NCBI RefSeq assembly: GCF_002078015.1
Contig: NZ_LWBP01000196.1
Coordinates: 1-64,000, forward strand
Reading direction: 5' to 3'
DNA: 64,000 nucleotides
Source of the DNA: Niastella populi
GTDB lineage: Bacteria; Bacteroidota; Bacteroidia; Chitinophagales; Chitinophagaceae
Shown here: in pieces, positions 1 to 7,814 of the stretch
How positions within the stretch are numbered: position 1 is the stretch's first letter
Layout of the letters: every line of letters begins with the position of its first letter
Notes under the pieces: generated by a model
What the model saw: only the letters and a program-made list of their open reading frames with translations
Databases searched by the model: none
What the model was told of the DNA's origin: nothing
Made by a program: the position numbers and the translations under genes

Positions 1-98
1 ATGTAAAGGCTGCTTTAATATATAAAGTAAGGCATTTGGTATATATAAAATATACGGGGTCATCAAAAATATACTTTAGCCGAAAGTATTAACGTGTA

Positions 99-926
99 AT
101 GAACGTAAATGTTATTGACAATTATTCCAAAGTCAAACCATCTTTATTTTCCTTGCCCATATCCCTGTTAATTGCAATAGTTTTATTTTTATTCAACAGG
201 GATTCTTTACATACCGATAAATATGTACAGATTCAAAAGGACAGTTTCCTTTTTATTAATTATCATTTAGGCCAATTCTCAGATATCATCTACAATATTA
301 CCCAATTAGGGGATGCTTCAATTATTTTGTCGTTTTTAAGTATTTTCATTTTGTATGCGCCTAAAATATGGGAGTCATTAATATCTGCATCGCTGGCTTC
401 TCTTATATTTTCTGTCGGTTTAAAAAATATATTCCGGGTGCCCCGACCTGCCGTGGTATTTGATAATAATTGTTTTGTTATCATCGGAAAAAAAGCTGTT
501 GGACATGCCAGTTTACCCTCCGGACACTCAATTACAGTCTTTACAACATTTACTGTTTTGTTGTTTGCATTTATGCCCGAAAAGCTGCCTTCTAAAATTT
601 TATGGGTTCTTTTTACAATCATAACAGGATTCACTATTGCGTTTACAAGGGTAGGCGTAGGAGCACATTATCCGCTTGATGTTATTATTGGCAGTATTAT
701 CGGGTATATCTCGGGACTGGCAGGAATCTTTATCAGCCGGAAATATAAAATCTGGTCCTGGGTTAACCATAAAAAATACTATCCGATTTTTATTTTTTTA
801 ATACTGGCTTGTTGTGTGTCATTGATCAACCAGATAATCTGCAAAAATTTGATAATATTTTATTTGGCATTAATCGGCTTGATTGTTCCATTTTATAAAA
901 TAGTTTATGCGTTTATTAAAAAATAA
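99..926 (+). CDS. PAP2-family membrane phosphatase (LpxE-like)
   Basis: A 275-residue integral membrane protein with the three PAP2 signature motifs: a K-x6-RP motif (KNIFRVPRP, about residues 109-117), PSGHS, and an R-x5-H-x3-D motif (RVGVGAHYPLD). These form the active site of lipid phosphatases acting on lipid A 1-phosphate, undecaprenyl pyrophosphate or phosphatidylglycerophosphate. Several hydrophobic segments surround the motifs, with the active site expected on the periplasmic face. The next gene starts 20 bases before this one ends and encodes an EptA-like phosphoethanolamine transferase. That coupling suggests an LpxE-type lipid A 1-phosphatase, but the substrate is inferred from context. 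An undecaprenyl pyrophosphatase role is the main alternative. The ATG at 99 has no clear Shine-Dalgarno sequence, which is common in this phylum. Confidence 0.85.
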   Translation: MNVNVIDNYSKVKPSLFSLPISLLIAIVLFLFNRDSLHTDKYVQIQKDSFLFINYHLGQFSDIIYNITQLGDASIILSFLSIFILYAPKIWESLISASLASLIFSVGLKNIFRVPRPAVVFDNNCFVIIGKKAVGHASLPSGHSITVFTTFTVLLFAFMPEKLPSKILWVLFTIITGFTIAFTRVGVGAHYPLDVIIGSIIGYISGLAGIFISRKYKIWSWVNHKKYYPIFIFLILACCVSLINQIICKNLIIFYLALIGLIVPFYKIVYAFIKK

Positions 927-2436
927 TATAAACATCGTTCACTTTTCTTTATTAATAAGTTGTCTTAATTTCTTATTCTTTCATTTTCCATTTTTCAAAT
1001 TTGTTTTTAATAATATCGATCATAAAAGTCTTAACGGTATTACCATTATTATTTGTTTTATTATTCTAATGCTGGTTGCAAATTCCTTTGCCTTTTTTTT
1101 GATTTTCTTTTTATTCCGCTTTGTAGGAAAAATTATCCTGGTATTATTCTTTATTGTCAACGCAACTGCAGTTTACTTTGTCAATACTTACGGTGTTATA
1201 ATAGACGAAAGTATGGTCGGTAATGTACTGAATACCAAATATGCTGAGGCGGCTGGTTTTTTTTCGCTAAAATTACTATTCTATGTAATTCTGCTTGGTG
1301 TTATTCCTGGCATTGTTATCATTAAAGCCAAAATAGTAAATGTAACATTCAGGCGATTTTTAATTATCACTTCAGCTGGTTTATTATTTATGTTAATTGT
1401 AGCGTTTGCCAATTCAAAAAACTGGTTGTGGATTGATAAAAATTCAAAAACATTAGGCGGGCTTGCAATGCCATGGAGTTACACAGTAAATCTTTCTCTT
1501 TTGTTTGTACATAAACAGCAGGAAAATGAAAAAGAAATATTATTGCCAGATGCTGCCATCAAAGATAACCAGAAATCGGTTGTAGTCTTAGTGATAGGAG
1601 AATCCGCCAGAAGTGAAAATTTTTCTTTATACGGGTACAGTAAAAATACAAATCCCCTTCTTTCAAAAACCCCTGGTATATTTCATTTTAATGCTACCTC
1701 TTGCGCCACCTACACCACTGCAGGTGTAAAGTGTATTTTAGAACATAAAAATACCGGCAAGTTGTATGAGATTTTACCCAATTATTTATATAGAAATGGC
1801 GTAGAGGTTGTGTGGAGAACTACAAATTGGGGAGAGCCGCCCGTTCATATAAAAAACTACCTGAACAAAGAAGCGCTGATGAAAGATTGTAAAGGCGATG
1901 GATGCGAATACGATGAAGTTCTTTTGAATAACCTGAAAGCGCAAATAGCAGCAAGTACAAAAACTAAGGTATTGATAATATTGCACACAAGTACAAGTCA
2001 TGGACCTGAGTATAGCAGGAAATATCCACCTCAGTTCGAAACTTTTAAGCCCGTCTGCAATAGTGTTGAATTAGCAAAATGTTCTAATACTGAACTGGTA
2101 AATGCTTATGACAATACGATTGGGTATACCGATTATATTTTGCACAATGTGATAGAAGATTTAAAACAATTAAAGGAATATAAAAGTGCAATGATTTTTG
2201 TTTCCGACCATGGCGAATCTTTAGGAGAAAAAAATCTATACATGCATGGTTTGCCTTTGAGTCTGGCGCCGAAAGAACAATATGACATTCCTTTTATAGT
2301 TTGGACATCTGATAACAGTTTAAAACAACAGAAGACAGAAAATTCATTGTCACAAAACCATGTCTTTCATAGTGTTTTAAATTTTTTGGGCATACAAAGT
2401 CCTGTTTATAATGAGGAATTGAACATTTTTAAATAG
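907..2436 (+). CDS. EptA-like lipid A phosphoethanolamine transferase
   Basis: A 509-residue protein of the YhjW/YjdB/EptA sulfatase-fold family. The first 165 residues or so hold about five hydrophobic segments, followed by a periplasmic alkaline-phosphatase-type domain. Visible motifs are GESARSENFSLYGY (metal-site start), a Cys- and Thr-rich stretch ATSCATYTTAG holding the expected phosphoenzyme threonine, and SDHGESLGE with metal ligands near the end. Paired cysteines (SCATY, VKCI, DCKGDGC, KPVC, AKC) fit the disulfides usual in this family. Known members transfer phosphoethanolamine from phosphatidylethanolamine to lipid A and lower sensitivity to cationic peptides. It overlaps the upstream PAP2 phosphatase by 20 bases, so the two are almost certainly co-translated. 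The exact acceptor is inferred. Confidence 0.88.
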   Translation: MRLLKNNINIVHFSLLISCLNFLFFHFPFFKFVFNNIDHKSLNGITIIICFIILMLVANSFAFFLIFFLFRFVGKIILVLFFIVNATAVYFVNTYGVIIDESMVGNVLNTKYAEAAGFFSLKLLFYVILLGVIPGIVIIKAKIVNVTFRRFLIITSAGLLFMLIVAFANSKNWLWIDKNSKTLGGLAMPWSYTVNLSLLFVHKQQENEKEILLPDAAIKDNQKSVVVLVIGESARSENFSLYGYSKNTNPLLSKTPGIFHFNATSCATYTTAGVKCILEHKNTGKLYEILPNYLYRNGVEVVWRTTNWGEPPVHIKNYLNKEALMKDCKGDGCEYDEVLLNNLKAQIAASTKTKVLIILHTSTSHGPEYSRKYPPQFETFKPVCNSVELAKCSNTELVNAYDNTIGYTDYILHNVIEDLKQLKEYKSAMIFVSDHGESLGEKNLYMHGLPLSLAPKEQYDIPFIVWTSDNSLKQQKTENSLSQNHVFHSVLNFLGIQSPVYNEELNIFK

Positions 2437-2453
2437 CGGACGCAAACTAAAAA

Positions 2454-2489
2454 CCCCTTCAGATCCAACGATCTGAAGGGGTCCTCTTT
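2454..2489. terminator. Bidirectional intrinsic terminator
   Basis: A perfect 12-bp stem (CCCCTTCAGATC, 2454-2465; GATCTGAAGGGG, 2470-2481) closes a 4-base loop. It is flanked by an A-rich run on the left and a T-rich tail on the right. It sits between the convergent eptA-like gene and the crp-like gene and can serve both strands; the T-run is better on the minus strand. Confidence 0.85.
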
Positions 2490-2575
2490 CAGCTTATTCT
2501 ACATTTCATTTAATTTCTTAACGGCTTCCAAACCGCTTTGCTAAATTTCGACTTCCTATAAATACAGAAAAACCT

Positions 2576-2591
2576 TTTACCAAAAGGTAAA
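2576..2591. promoter_or_regulatory. Palindrome TTTACC-N4-GGTAAA, copy 1
   Basis: A 6-bp inverted repeat with an AAAA spacer lies just beyond the stop codon of the Crp-like gene. The same palindrome with spacer AAAT occurs at 3294-3309 on the gene's other side. Two matching palindromes flanking one regulator gene suggest a protein-binding site, but binding is inferred. Confidence 0.45.
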
Positions 2592-2598
2592 AAGTAAA

Positions 2599-3165
2599 TT
2601 ACCGGATATTTTTCCGTATTCTGCTTAGTGATTGCTGTGTTACGCCGAGATATGAGGCAATATACGACAAGGGAACACGATTAATGACCGAGGGATAATT
2701 TTCCAGAAACTCTACATATCGGGTGGTAGCATCCTGCGATATTACAGGACCTTTTCTTGATTTTTGGTACATACATAGCTGTACCATTTTATTTTTTATA
2801 TTGTCCCACCCCACGATAATATGGGAGAGTTCCTCCCAATCTGTTTTGGAAAAAACAATAAGGCTGCAGTCTGTAGCGGCCTGAAGGTACTCTGAAGACG
2901 AAGTGTTTGCCTCAAAGTTCACGTAATCACACACCAGGCTGTTTTCCATGATAAAACAACGTGTAATTTCTTCTCCCTTATTGTTATAATAACAGCCCCG
3001 GATAACCCCGTCAACAATAAAGCCAACCTGTTTCGGAATTTTTCCGGCTTCAGAAAAGTAGTTGTCTTTCTTTATAGTTAGTGCTTTTCCTTTATTTACG
3101 ATAAGTTCAATTTGTTGTTTGTTGAGGCTGCCAAATTTCAAAATGTATTGAATCAGTTCTTCCAT
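2599..3165 (-). CDS. Crp/Fnr-family transcriptional regulator
   Basis: A 188-residue protein with an N-terminal cyclic-nucleotide-binding-like beta-roll (about residues 20-115, including a GFIVDGVIRG segment) and a short C-terminal helix-turn-helix ending SYIASYLGVTQQSLSRIRKN. This architecture is very common in Bacteroidota, where most members do not bind cAMP and have unknown ligands. No neighbouring target gene is obvious. The palindrome TTTACC-N4-GGTAAA occurs on both sides of the gene and is a candidate operator. The terminator at 2454-2489 serves its 3' end. The regulated pathway cannot be read from the sequence. Confidence 0.88.
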   Translation of the reverse strand: MEELIQYILKFGSLNKQQIELIVNKGKALTIKKDNYFSEAGKIPKQVGFIVDGVIRGCYYNNKGEEITRCFIMENSLVCDYVNFEANTSSSEYLQAATDCSLIVFSKTDWEELSHIIVGWDNIKNKMVQLCMYQKSRKGPVISQDATTRYVEFLENYPSVINRVPLSYIASYLGVTQQSLSRIRKNIR

Positions 3166-3293
3166 GAAAACAGGTTAAAATGATGGTGTTCCTGCGAATT
3201 AAATCCTATCTGGTTATCTCTTTCCAATTTGTCATTCCGGCCTTCAGATCTCTTGTTCGACATCCAAAATTCGGGTATTAAACAGAGGAGCTA

Positions 3294-3309
3294 TTTACCA
3301 AATGGTAAA
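3294..3309. promoter_or_regulatory. Palindrome TTTACC-N4-GGTAAA, copy 2
   Basis: The arms extend to 7 bp (TTTACCA/TGGTAAA). The site lies 129 bases upstream of the Crp-like gene and 16 bases before a plus-strand -7-like box at 3326-3333, so it would cover the -33 position of that promoter. This suggests an operator; binding is inferred. Confidence 0.5.
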
Positions 3310-3325
3310 AAATAATTTATGTGAC

Positions 3326-3333
3326 TACCTTTG
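3326..3333 (+). promoter_or_regulatory. Candidate Bacteroidota -7 box without a following gene
   Basis: TACCTTTG matches the Bacteroidota TAnnTTTG -7 element, but the plus strand from here to 3580 holds no convincing reading frame. The rest of the 3166-3580 gap shows only this box and the palindrome. It may start a small RNA, be the relic of a lost gene, or be chance. Confidence 0.3.
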
Positions 3334-3580
3334 CGCATTGTGCTCAGGGGGCCCAATTCCCAAAGTTCGTATAGAATCTTATTTACTGACCTACCCTCCC
3401 CTGGCGGATCGCAGGATTCCGGGATTTAAGCGGCAGGGAATATTTTAATAGATGACACTAAAATACATTTCAGGACCTGGAAAAGAGAATTAAAATGAAT
3501 TAGCCTTAATGAACTTTAGTTGAGAGCCTGTTAGAACAAGAGAAGAAGACCGGAAAAAGATAGTTATAGATAGGTTGTTC

Positions 3581-4201
3581 TCATTTCTTGGTCAATTTAT
3601 ATCTCACATGTGTTGTTAGGTCGGAAGGTATTACTTCAACAATTTGAATATCATAAATGTTTTGGTCAATACCATCAAATAGCCGGATGCCACTTCCTAA
3701 AAAAACAGGCGCAATATGAATGAAAAATTCATCGATAAGCCCTGCGTTGAGAAATTGTTGAATAGTATTGGCGCCTCCTTGTATTCTTATATCTTTTTCT
3801 CCGGCTGACTGTCTTGCTTTTTCTAATGCACTTTGTATTCCGTCATTGATGAAATAAAAAGTTGTTGTTCCCTTTTGAACCCACGGTTTCCGTTTTTCAT
3901 GTGTTAGCACGTAAACATCTGTTTTGTATATATTCTCTTTCCAATGCACTTCGCCTTCTTCAAACATTCGTTTTCCCATGATATAGGAACCTGTTCTTGC
4001 AAATACGTCATCAATTAATTTACTGTCGGCACCATATTCATCGCCGCCTTCCATATTGATGTGTTTCCAAAATGCCTTTTGTTTAAACATCCAGGTATGA
4101 ATTTTACCTGACACACCCCCCATTGGATTGCCCGGCCCCCTGTTTTCGCCGGCCAGAAAACCATCAAGCGATATTCCGCTATCAAAAATAATCTTACTCA
4201 T
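3581..4201 (-). CDS. Dihydrofolate reductase-fold (RibD C-terminal-like) protein
   Basis: A 206-residue cytosolic protein matching the RibD C-terminal/DHFR-like family. It opens with a strand and the SLDGFLAG motif. A GSYIMGKRMFEEGE segment and DIRIQGGANTIQQFLNAGLIDEF follow, typical of the NADPH-binding fold. Bacterial paralogues next to SRPBCC and ArsR genes are common and mostly uncharacterised, so an actual riboflavin or folate role should not be assumed. It is the last gene of a three-gene minus-strand operon, 4 bases after the SRPBCC gene. No strong terminator was seen downstream. Confidence 0.85.
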   Translation of the reverse strand: MSKIIFDSGISLDGFLAGENRGPGNPMGGVSGKIHTWMFKQKAFWKHINMEGGDEYGADSKLIDDVFARTGSYIMGKRMFEEGEVHWKENIYKTDVYVLTHEKRKPWVQKGTTTFYFINDGIQSALEKARQSAGEKDIRIQGGANTIQQFLNAGLIDEFFIHIAPVFLGSGIRLFDGIDQNIYDIQIVEVIPSDLTTHVRYKLTKK

Positions 4202-4205
4202 ATGC

Positions 4206-4676
4206 TTATTTATTAATTAGTGCTTTAATGTAGTGCTGAAGTCTGTTTAACGTTTGCTTACCCCCTTCAATGGCATTTACTTTTCTGTTAAGTTCATCAA
4301 TGATCTCTTTAGACTTGAATGTTGATTTCATCGTGAGTAACGTTTTTCCCTCCACCTCTTCAAATGAAACCGTGACCTCAAAATTATATTCTGCGTCACT
4401 ACCGGAATGTTTATAAGACAAAAGTGACGGTTTGATCACTTCTACATACGTTATCTTGTTATCCCAGTCCTTCCCCCATCCATGCATCAGAAAATCCCAT
4501 GTTTTACCGGGTTCTACCTGCATCGATATGGTAGTCAGCGAGAAACCGTCTGGCCCCCACCATTCTTTAATATGCTCAGGGTTTGTCCATACTTCCCAAA
4601 CCAAATCTCTTGGTGCATCAATAAGTCTTGTATGTATGAGCATATTTTCTTCTTGTCTGAATGTGTTGTATTCCAT
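4206..4676 (-). CDS. SRPBCC/AHSA1-domain protein
   Basis: A 156-residue START-like (SRPBCC) protein. Typical signatures are RLIDAPRDLVWEVWTNPEHIKEWWGPDGF near the N-terminus and a later HSGSDAEYNFEVTVSFEEVEG strand region. The family forms a deep hydrophobic cavity and is often encoded beside ArsR regulators, but the ligand is generally unknown. It lies 4 bases from the ArsR gene upstream and 4 bases from the DHFR-like gene downstream, so translation is probably coupled. Export signals are absent, so it is expected in the cytoplasm. Confidence 0.88.
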   Translation of the reverse strand: MEYNTFRQEENMLIHTRLIDAPRDLVWEVWTNPEHIKEWWGPDGFSLTTISMQVEPGKTWDFLMHGWGKDWDNKITYVEVIKPSLLSYKHSGSDAEYNFEVTVSFEEVEGKTLLTMKSTFKSKEIIDELNRKVNAIEGGKQTLNRLQHYIKALINK

Positions 4677-4680
4677 CTTT

Positions 4681-5007
4681 CTATTTTTTCTTTTTTTGAA
4701 TTTTTGCCAGATAATCCTCTAACGAGTCAAATTTTTTGTCCCAATATTTCCGGTATTGATCTACCCATGCTGTTACTTCATTTAATTTTTCCAGCCTGGC
4801 TTCGCAATATCTCTCTCTGCCTTGTTGCTTAATCACAATAAGACCACATTCATTAAGGAATTGTAAATGCAGCGAAACTGCTTGTCGGGTAATATTAAAT
4901 TCTTTGGCAATAGCGTTAACATTAAGAGATTCACGAGCCAACATATCAATAATTTGCCTACGGGTTGGATCTGCTATTGCCTGAAAAATATCTCTTATTG
5001 GCTTCAT
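4681..5007 (-). CDS. ArsR-family winged-helix regulator
   Basis: I place the start at the ATG at 5007, giving about 108 residues that begin MKPIRDIFQAIADPTRRQII, the usual opening of this family. A longer frame from 5058 would translate through the two operator-like palindromes at 5013-5054, which argues against it. The winged helix is clear: LNVNAIAKEFNITRQAVSLHLQFL, then a GLIVIKQQGRERYCEA wing. No metal-binding cysteine pair of the ArsR type is seen. It belongs to the non-metal group that usually represses its own operon with SRPBCC genes. It is the first gene of the operon ending at 3581. Confidence 0.87.
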   Translation of the reverse strand: MKPIRDIFQAIADPTRRQIIDMLARESLNVNAIAKEFNITRQAVSLHLQFLNECGLIVIKQQGRERYCEARLEKLNEVTAWVDQYRKYWDKKFDSLEDYLAKIQKKKK

Positions 5008-5012
5008 AATGC

Positions 5013-5054
5013 GCAAGGGAATTCTTGCAAATTTATGTGCAAGCGTTGACTTGC
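5013..5054 (-). promoter_or_regulatory. Twin operator GCAAG-N6-CTTGC
   Basis: Two palindromes with identical arms and 6-base spacers lie 26 bp apart: GCAAG-GGAATT-CTTGC at 5013-5028 and GCAAG-CGTTGA-CTTGC at 5039-5054. They sit directly upstream of the preferred ArsR start. Arm identity and position suggest autorepression by the ArsR protein; binding itself is inferred. Confidence 0.6.
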
Positions 5055-5114
5055 GCAAATTTTTTTGATATTTTAATTGTGTCGAAAATATCGAGCAGCT
5101 TGATTAGGTATGAT

Positions 5115-5394
5115 AAATATATTCTTCTTTATAAAGAGTCCATGTACCCATTCAATATATTCCTGTGGGTATTCTCCTTTGGCAATGTAACCATTGAAAT
5201 TTCCCATTCGTCTTCAAAATGGCCATTTATCAGTGTGCCGGAATAACGAATTTCTGAAGCTGGCTAGTTTTTGTCTATTACGGCGATATTGGGCCATAAA
5301 GGGTAACACCAGCTGCATCAATAGTATTTTTCGCTTTTTGGGGCCAATACAGAAAGGTTGCAGTATTTTGCTTAATAAACGCTATTCCAACCAT
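5115..5394 (-). pseudogene. Frame-shifted gene remnant, family not recognised
   Basis: The 300-base stretch before the ADP-ribosylglycohydrolase has protein-like pieces in different minus-strand frames. They read KNTIDAAGVTLYGPISP, then RYSGTLINGHFEDEWEISM followed by VTLPK, then GEYPQEYIEWVHGLFIKKN. Each is broken by a stop or shift, and in order they would make one protein of roughly 85-90 residues. This suggests a decayed gene; I do not recognise the family. Chance coding-like sequence in AT-rich DNA remains possible. Confidence 0.35.
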
Positions 5395-6763
5395 GTCTAA
5401 TATCGCACATCAAACAGATTGGAAAACCGAACCAATGCCCGATGAGACTGACAATTTACATTTTCACCGAATATTTTCGTCAGAAGAGTTCGAACGTGTA
5501 AGACTGGGCTTAGTTCCAAGAGAAATGGAAGATAAATGGTTCATTTATTACGAAAACCACATACTAAATATTCATCGTAGCTGGACAGGATTCCATATCT
5601 ATAAAATTATCATGCAACCCCAGGAAGATAACACGTATGTGGTTACTAAAACAATAGTCAACAGGAACAAGGCACAGTATAATCAGCAAAATAATGCGTA
5701 CGATGTTGCTTTCCTGAATTACCTTATTGCCCGCCTACTACTAGGAAAAGATGTTCCTTTTCCTATGCCAACGAATATATCCGAAGAAAACAACGCAATT
5801 TATAAGCATTCAATGGTTGGCTACGCAACGCCTGATACCACAAACATTGCAGGAAATGAACCGGTACAGATCAATTCCGGTGACAGACTGAGAGGTTGTC
5901 TGGCTGGCGGCGCCATCGGTGACGCCATAGGTAGCTTTTATGAAGGCCAATCGAACATAGAAAGGATAAATGCAGAGATGGTTCATGGTATAACTGACGA
6001 TACGCAACTTACATTGGCTACCTGCGAATCCATTATCGAATCCGGACAGGTATCTGCAGCCAGCATTGCACATTACATGATCACCTGGTATAATAAAGGA
6101 AAATTGACCGGGCTTGGCGCCAGTACTCTGAAGGCACTGAGGGATTTACAGATGGGAGCTCATTGGGCGCTTGCCGGTCGGTCGGGAGAGTATGCTGCAG
6201 GCAATGGAGCCGCCATGCGCATCGCCCCACTTGCTTTTTTTATCAACCCGGAAACAGATAGAACACTTATTCGTGACGTGTGTAGTATCACGCATAAGAA
6301 TGATGAAGCGTATGTTGGAAGTCTGGCAATCCTCTATTCTTTACATTACATTATAACAAACAAGTGGTTGCCTGGAATTAGTCTGCTGGAATTAATTACG
6401 CCCCAACTGCCGGATACCGCGGTACGGGATAATCTTTTAAAATTACAGGCAAATTCCTCATTAGGTATTCGCGAAGCGGCAGGTTTAGTGGGCACATCCG
6501 GACATGTTATTGAATCGGTACCTTTTTCCATTTTTGCGGCTGATAAGATCAGGGAAAGCAGTTTTGAAGAGGTGCTTACTGAAATCATACTTTGTGGCGG
6601 AGATACAGATACCAATGCTTCGCTTGCGGGGCAGATCATGGGCGCATTTATTGGATTGTCAAATTTTTCCAGGAGCGCATCCGGTATGTTCGCGAATATC
6701 AAGGAGTGCACCTATATTCTCGATACTGCACATAAATTGTCGAAAATGTTGAAAAAGCAATAA
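5393..6763 (+). CDS. ADP-ribosylglycohydrolase with N-terminal extension
   Basis: A 456-residue protein. The C-terminal domain (about residues 160-456) is an ADP-ribosylglycohydrolase of the DraG/ARH type. It has the opening GDRLRGCLAGGAIGDAIGSF, the Mg-binding GITDDTQLT and the late GGDTDTNASLAGQIMGA motif, so both metal-binding clusters look intact. Such enzymes remove ADP-ribose from arginine or other acceptors. The first 130 residues form a separate domain rich in aromatic residues (MEDKWFIYYENHILNIHRSW), found elsewhere beside or fused to this family; its role is unknown to me. No signal peptide is visible. The neighbour at 6807 encodes a DUF6933 protein. The target of de-ADP-ribosylation is unknown. 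Confidence 0.87.
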   Translation: MSNIAHQTDWKTEPMPDETDNLHFHRIFSSEEFERVRLGLVPREMEDKWFIYYENHILNIHRSWTGFHIYKIIMQPQEDNTYVVTKTIVNRNKAQYNQQNNAYDVAFLNYLIARLLLGKDVPFPMPTNISEENNAIYKHSMVGYATPDTTNIAGNEPVQINSGDRLRGCLAGGAIGDAIGSFYEGQSNIERINAEMVHGITDDTQLTLATCESIIESGQVSAASIAHYMITWYNKGKLTGLGASTLKALRDLQMGAHWALAGRSGEYAAGNGAAMRIAPLAFFINPETDRTLIRDVCSITHKNDEAYVGSLAILYSLHYIITNKWLPGISLLELITPQLPDTAVRDNLLKLQANSSLGIREAAGLVGTSGHVIESVPFSIFAADKIRESSFEEVLTEIILCGGDTDTNASLAGQIMGAFIGLSNFSRSASGMFANIKECTYILDTAHKLSKMLKKQ

Positions 6764-6806
6764 CTCCGTTGAACGATGGACACCCTAAAACGAGACAATT
6801 GTTAAT

Positions 6807-7340
6807 TTGCTTATTATTCACGCAGCTCAGAAACTACTTAATACTTCCCGACTCACAGCGTCCTTGCATATTTCACAAGCAACAGAGGGACAAATGCTTC
6901 ATAGTTGGTATTGCAGTCTGTTGTCAACTGGTTTTACCGGGAAGTTGATGGTAATGTATGTTCACGAGCCATCTCTGCTCTCCATAATCTGCCGTGGGAA
7001 AACCATTAGTGGCACTTGGGAAGAGTTCAAGCACCGGCTGCCCCTGTTATTGAAGAAATTTGACTTCCAATCTTCTTTTATAGAGTCGGAAACGGGTCTT
7101 GCCGATGAGTATGTAGTATCTAAAACGAACAGCAGGTCGATGCTTGCTTATATAAATCAAATGAAAATTCATCTGGAAATTCATCTGGAAATTCATAGTC
7201 GCAGATTTGAAACTTATGAAAACATTTCACAGGATCTTTTGGAAGAAAGTATGATGAATTATCTCTATCAAACAGGCAACAAAAGTAACCCTTATAGAAC
7301 TGCTATTGAATTTTGGAAAGATCAAAATGTAATATTATAA
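6807..7340 (+). CDS. DUF6933-like protein
   Basis: A 177-residue protein that probably starts at a TTG (6807), since no ATG lies near the expected family start (L-I-I-H-A-A-Q-K-L-L). It resembles DUF6933 proteins: a short strand, a helix, then HSWYCSLLSTGF and LMVMYVHEPSLLSIIC segments. Function is unknown. It follows the ADP-ribosylglycohydrolase by 43 bases on the same strand and may share its transcript. Bases 7167-7196 contain two and a half copies of a 12-bp repeat (ATTCATCTGGAA), giving an HLEIHLEIH stretch that looks like a recent in-frame duplication. Confidence 0.6.
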   Translation: MLIIHAAQKLLNTSRLTASLHISQATEGQMLHSWYCSLLSTGFTGKLMVMYVHEPSLLSIICRGKTISGTWEEFKHRLPLLLKKFDFQSSFIESETGLADEYVVSKTNSRSMLAYINQMKIHLEIHLEIHSRRFETYENISQDLLEESMMNYLYQTGNKSNPYRTAIEFWKDQNVIL

Positions 7341-7342
7341 GC

Positions 7343-7507
7343 ATGCGACATGTAACCAACAAAAATATATGGATCTGCTACTTTGTAGATTTCAGAGGCA
7401 CCACCTACGTGCTGTATGGAACTGTTGACAAAACGAACAACACCTTATCGATTAACCTAAACAGTAACTCCAGCGTTGACATCGGCAATAGAGAATACAA
7501 TTTCTAA
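7343..7507 (+). CDS. Small hypothetical protein
   Basis: A 54-residue frame starts at ATG 7343, three bases after the DUF6933 stop. A longer start at 7313 would overlap that gene. The translation contains IWICYFVDFRGTTYVLYGTVD and ends NREYNF, and looks like a beta-rich fragment. No family is recognised and no signal peptide is seen. It may be a small real gene or the remains of a longer one. Confidence 0.3.
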   Translation: MRHVTNKNIWICYFVDFRGTTYVLYGTVDKTNNTLSINLNSNSSVDIGNREYNF

Positions 7508-7523
7508 TGTCAAGCATATTTAT

Positions 7524-7709
7524 ATGGATACATTCAATGTTTGCAAGCTTCAACGCTGGATTAATAAGAATAGGGTTGACCACTTGATTTTGAACGACAA
7601 AATGGCAAAATCAGATCAGGAAGCTGAAAAGCATTTCCTTTTATATAGTTTTACAGCTGCCTTGGTAAAATATCAGTCATTGTTGAACGAAGAAAATAAA
7701 GGGAGATAA
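7524..7709 (+). CDS. Small hypothetical protein
   Basis: A 61-residue frame starts MDTFNVCKLQRWINKN and ends LVKYQSLLNEENKGR. It is helical and charged in appearance, 16 bases after the previous small frame. Nothing identifies a family. Position after three other plus-strand frames suggests a cluster, but it could equally be decayed sequence. Confidence 0.3.
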   Translation: MDTFNVCKLQRWINKNRVDHLILNDKMAKSDQEAEKHFLLYSFTAALVKYQSLLNEENKGR

Positions 7710-7814
7710 ACAGACAGGAGGAAGCCGATTAAAACACATAGCATGCTTATCTGTCTTTATAAATTCGATTTCCTTCAATTGTGCGATAAGCAATAACCTT
7801 CATATATAGAACAG

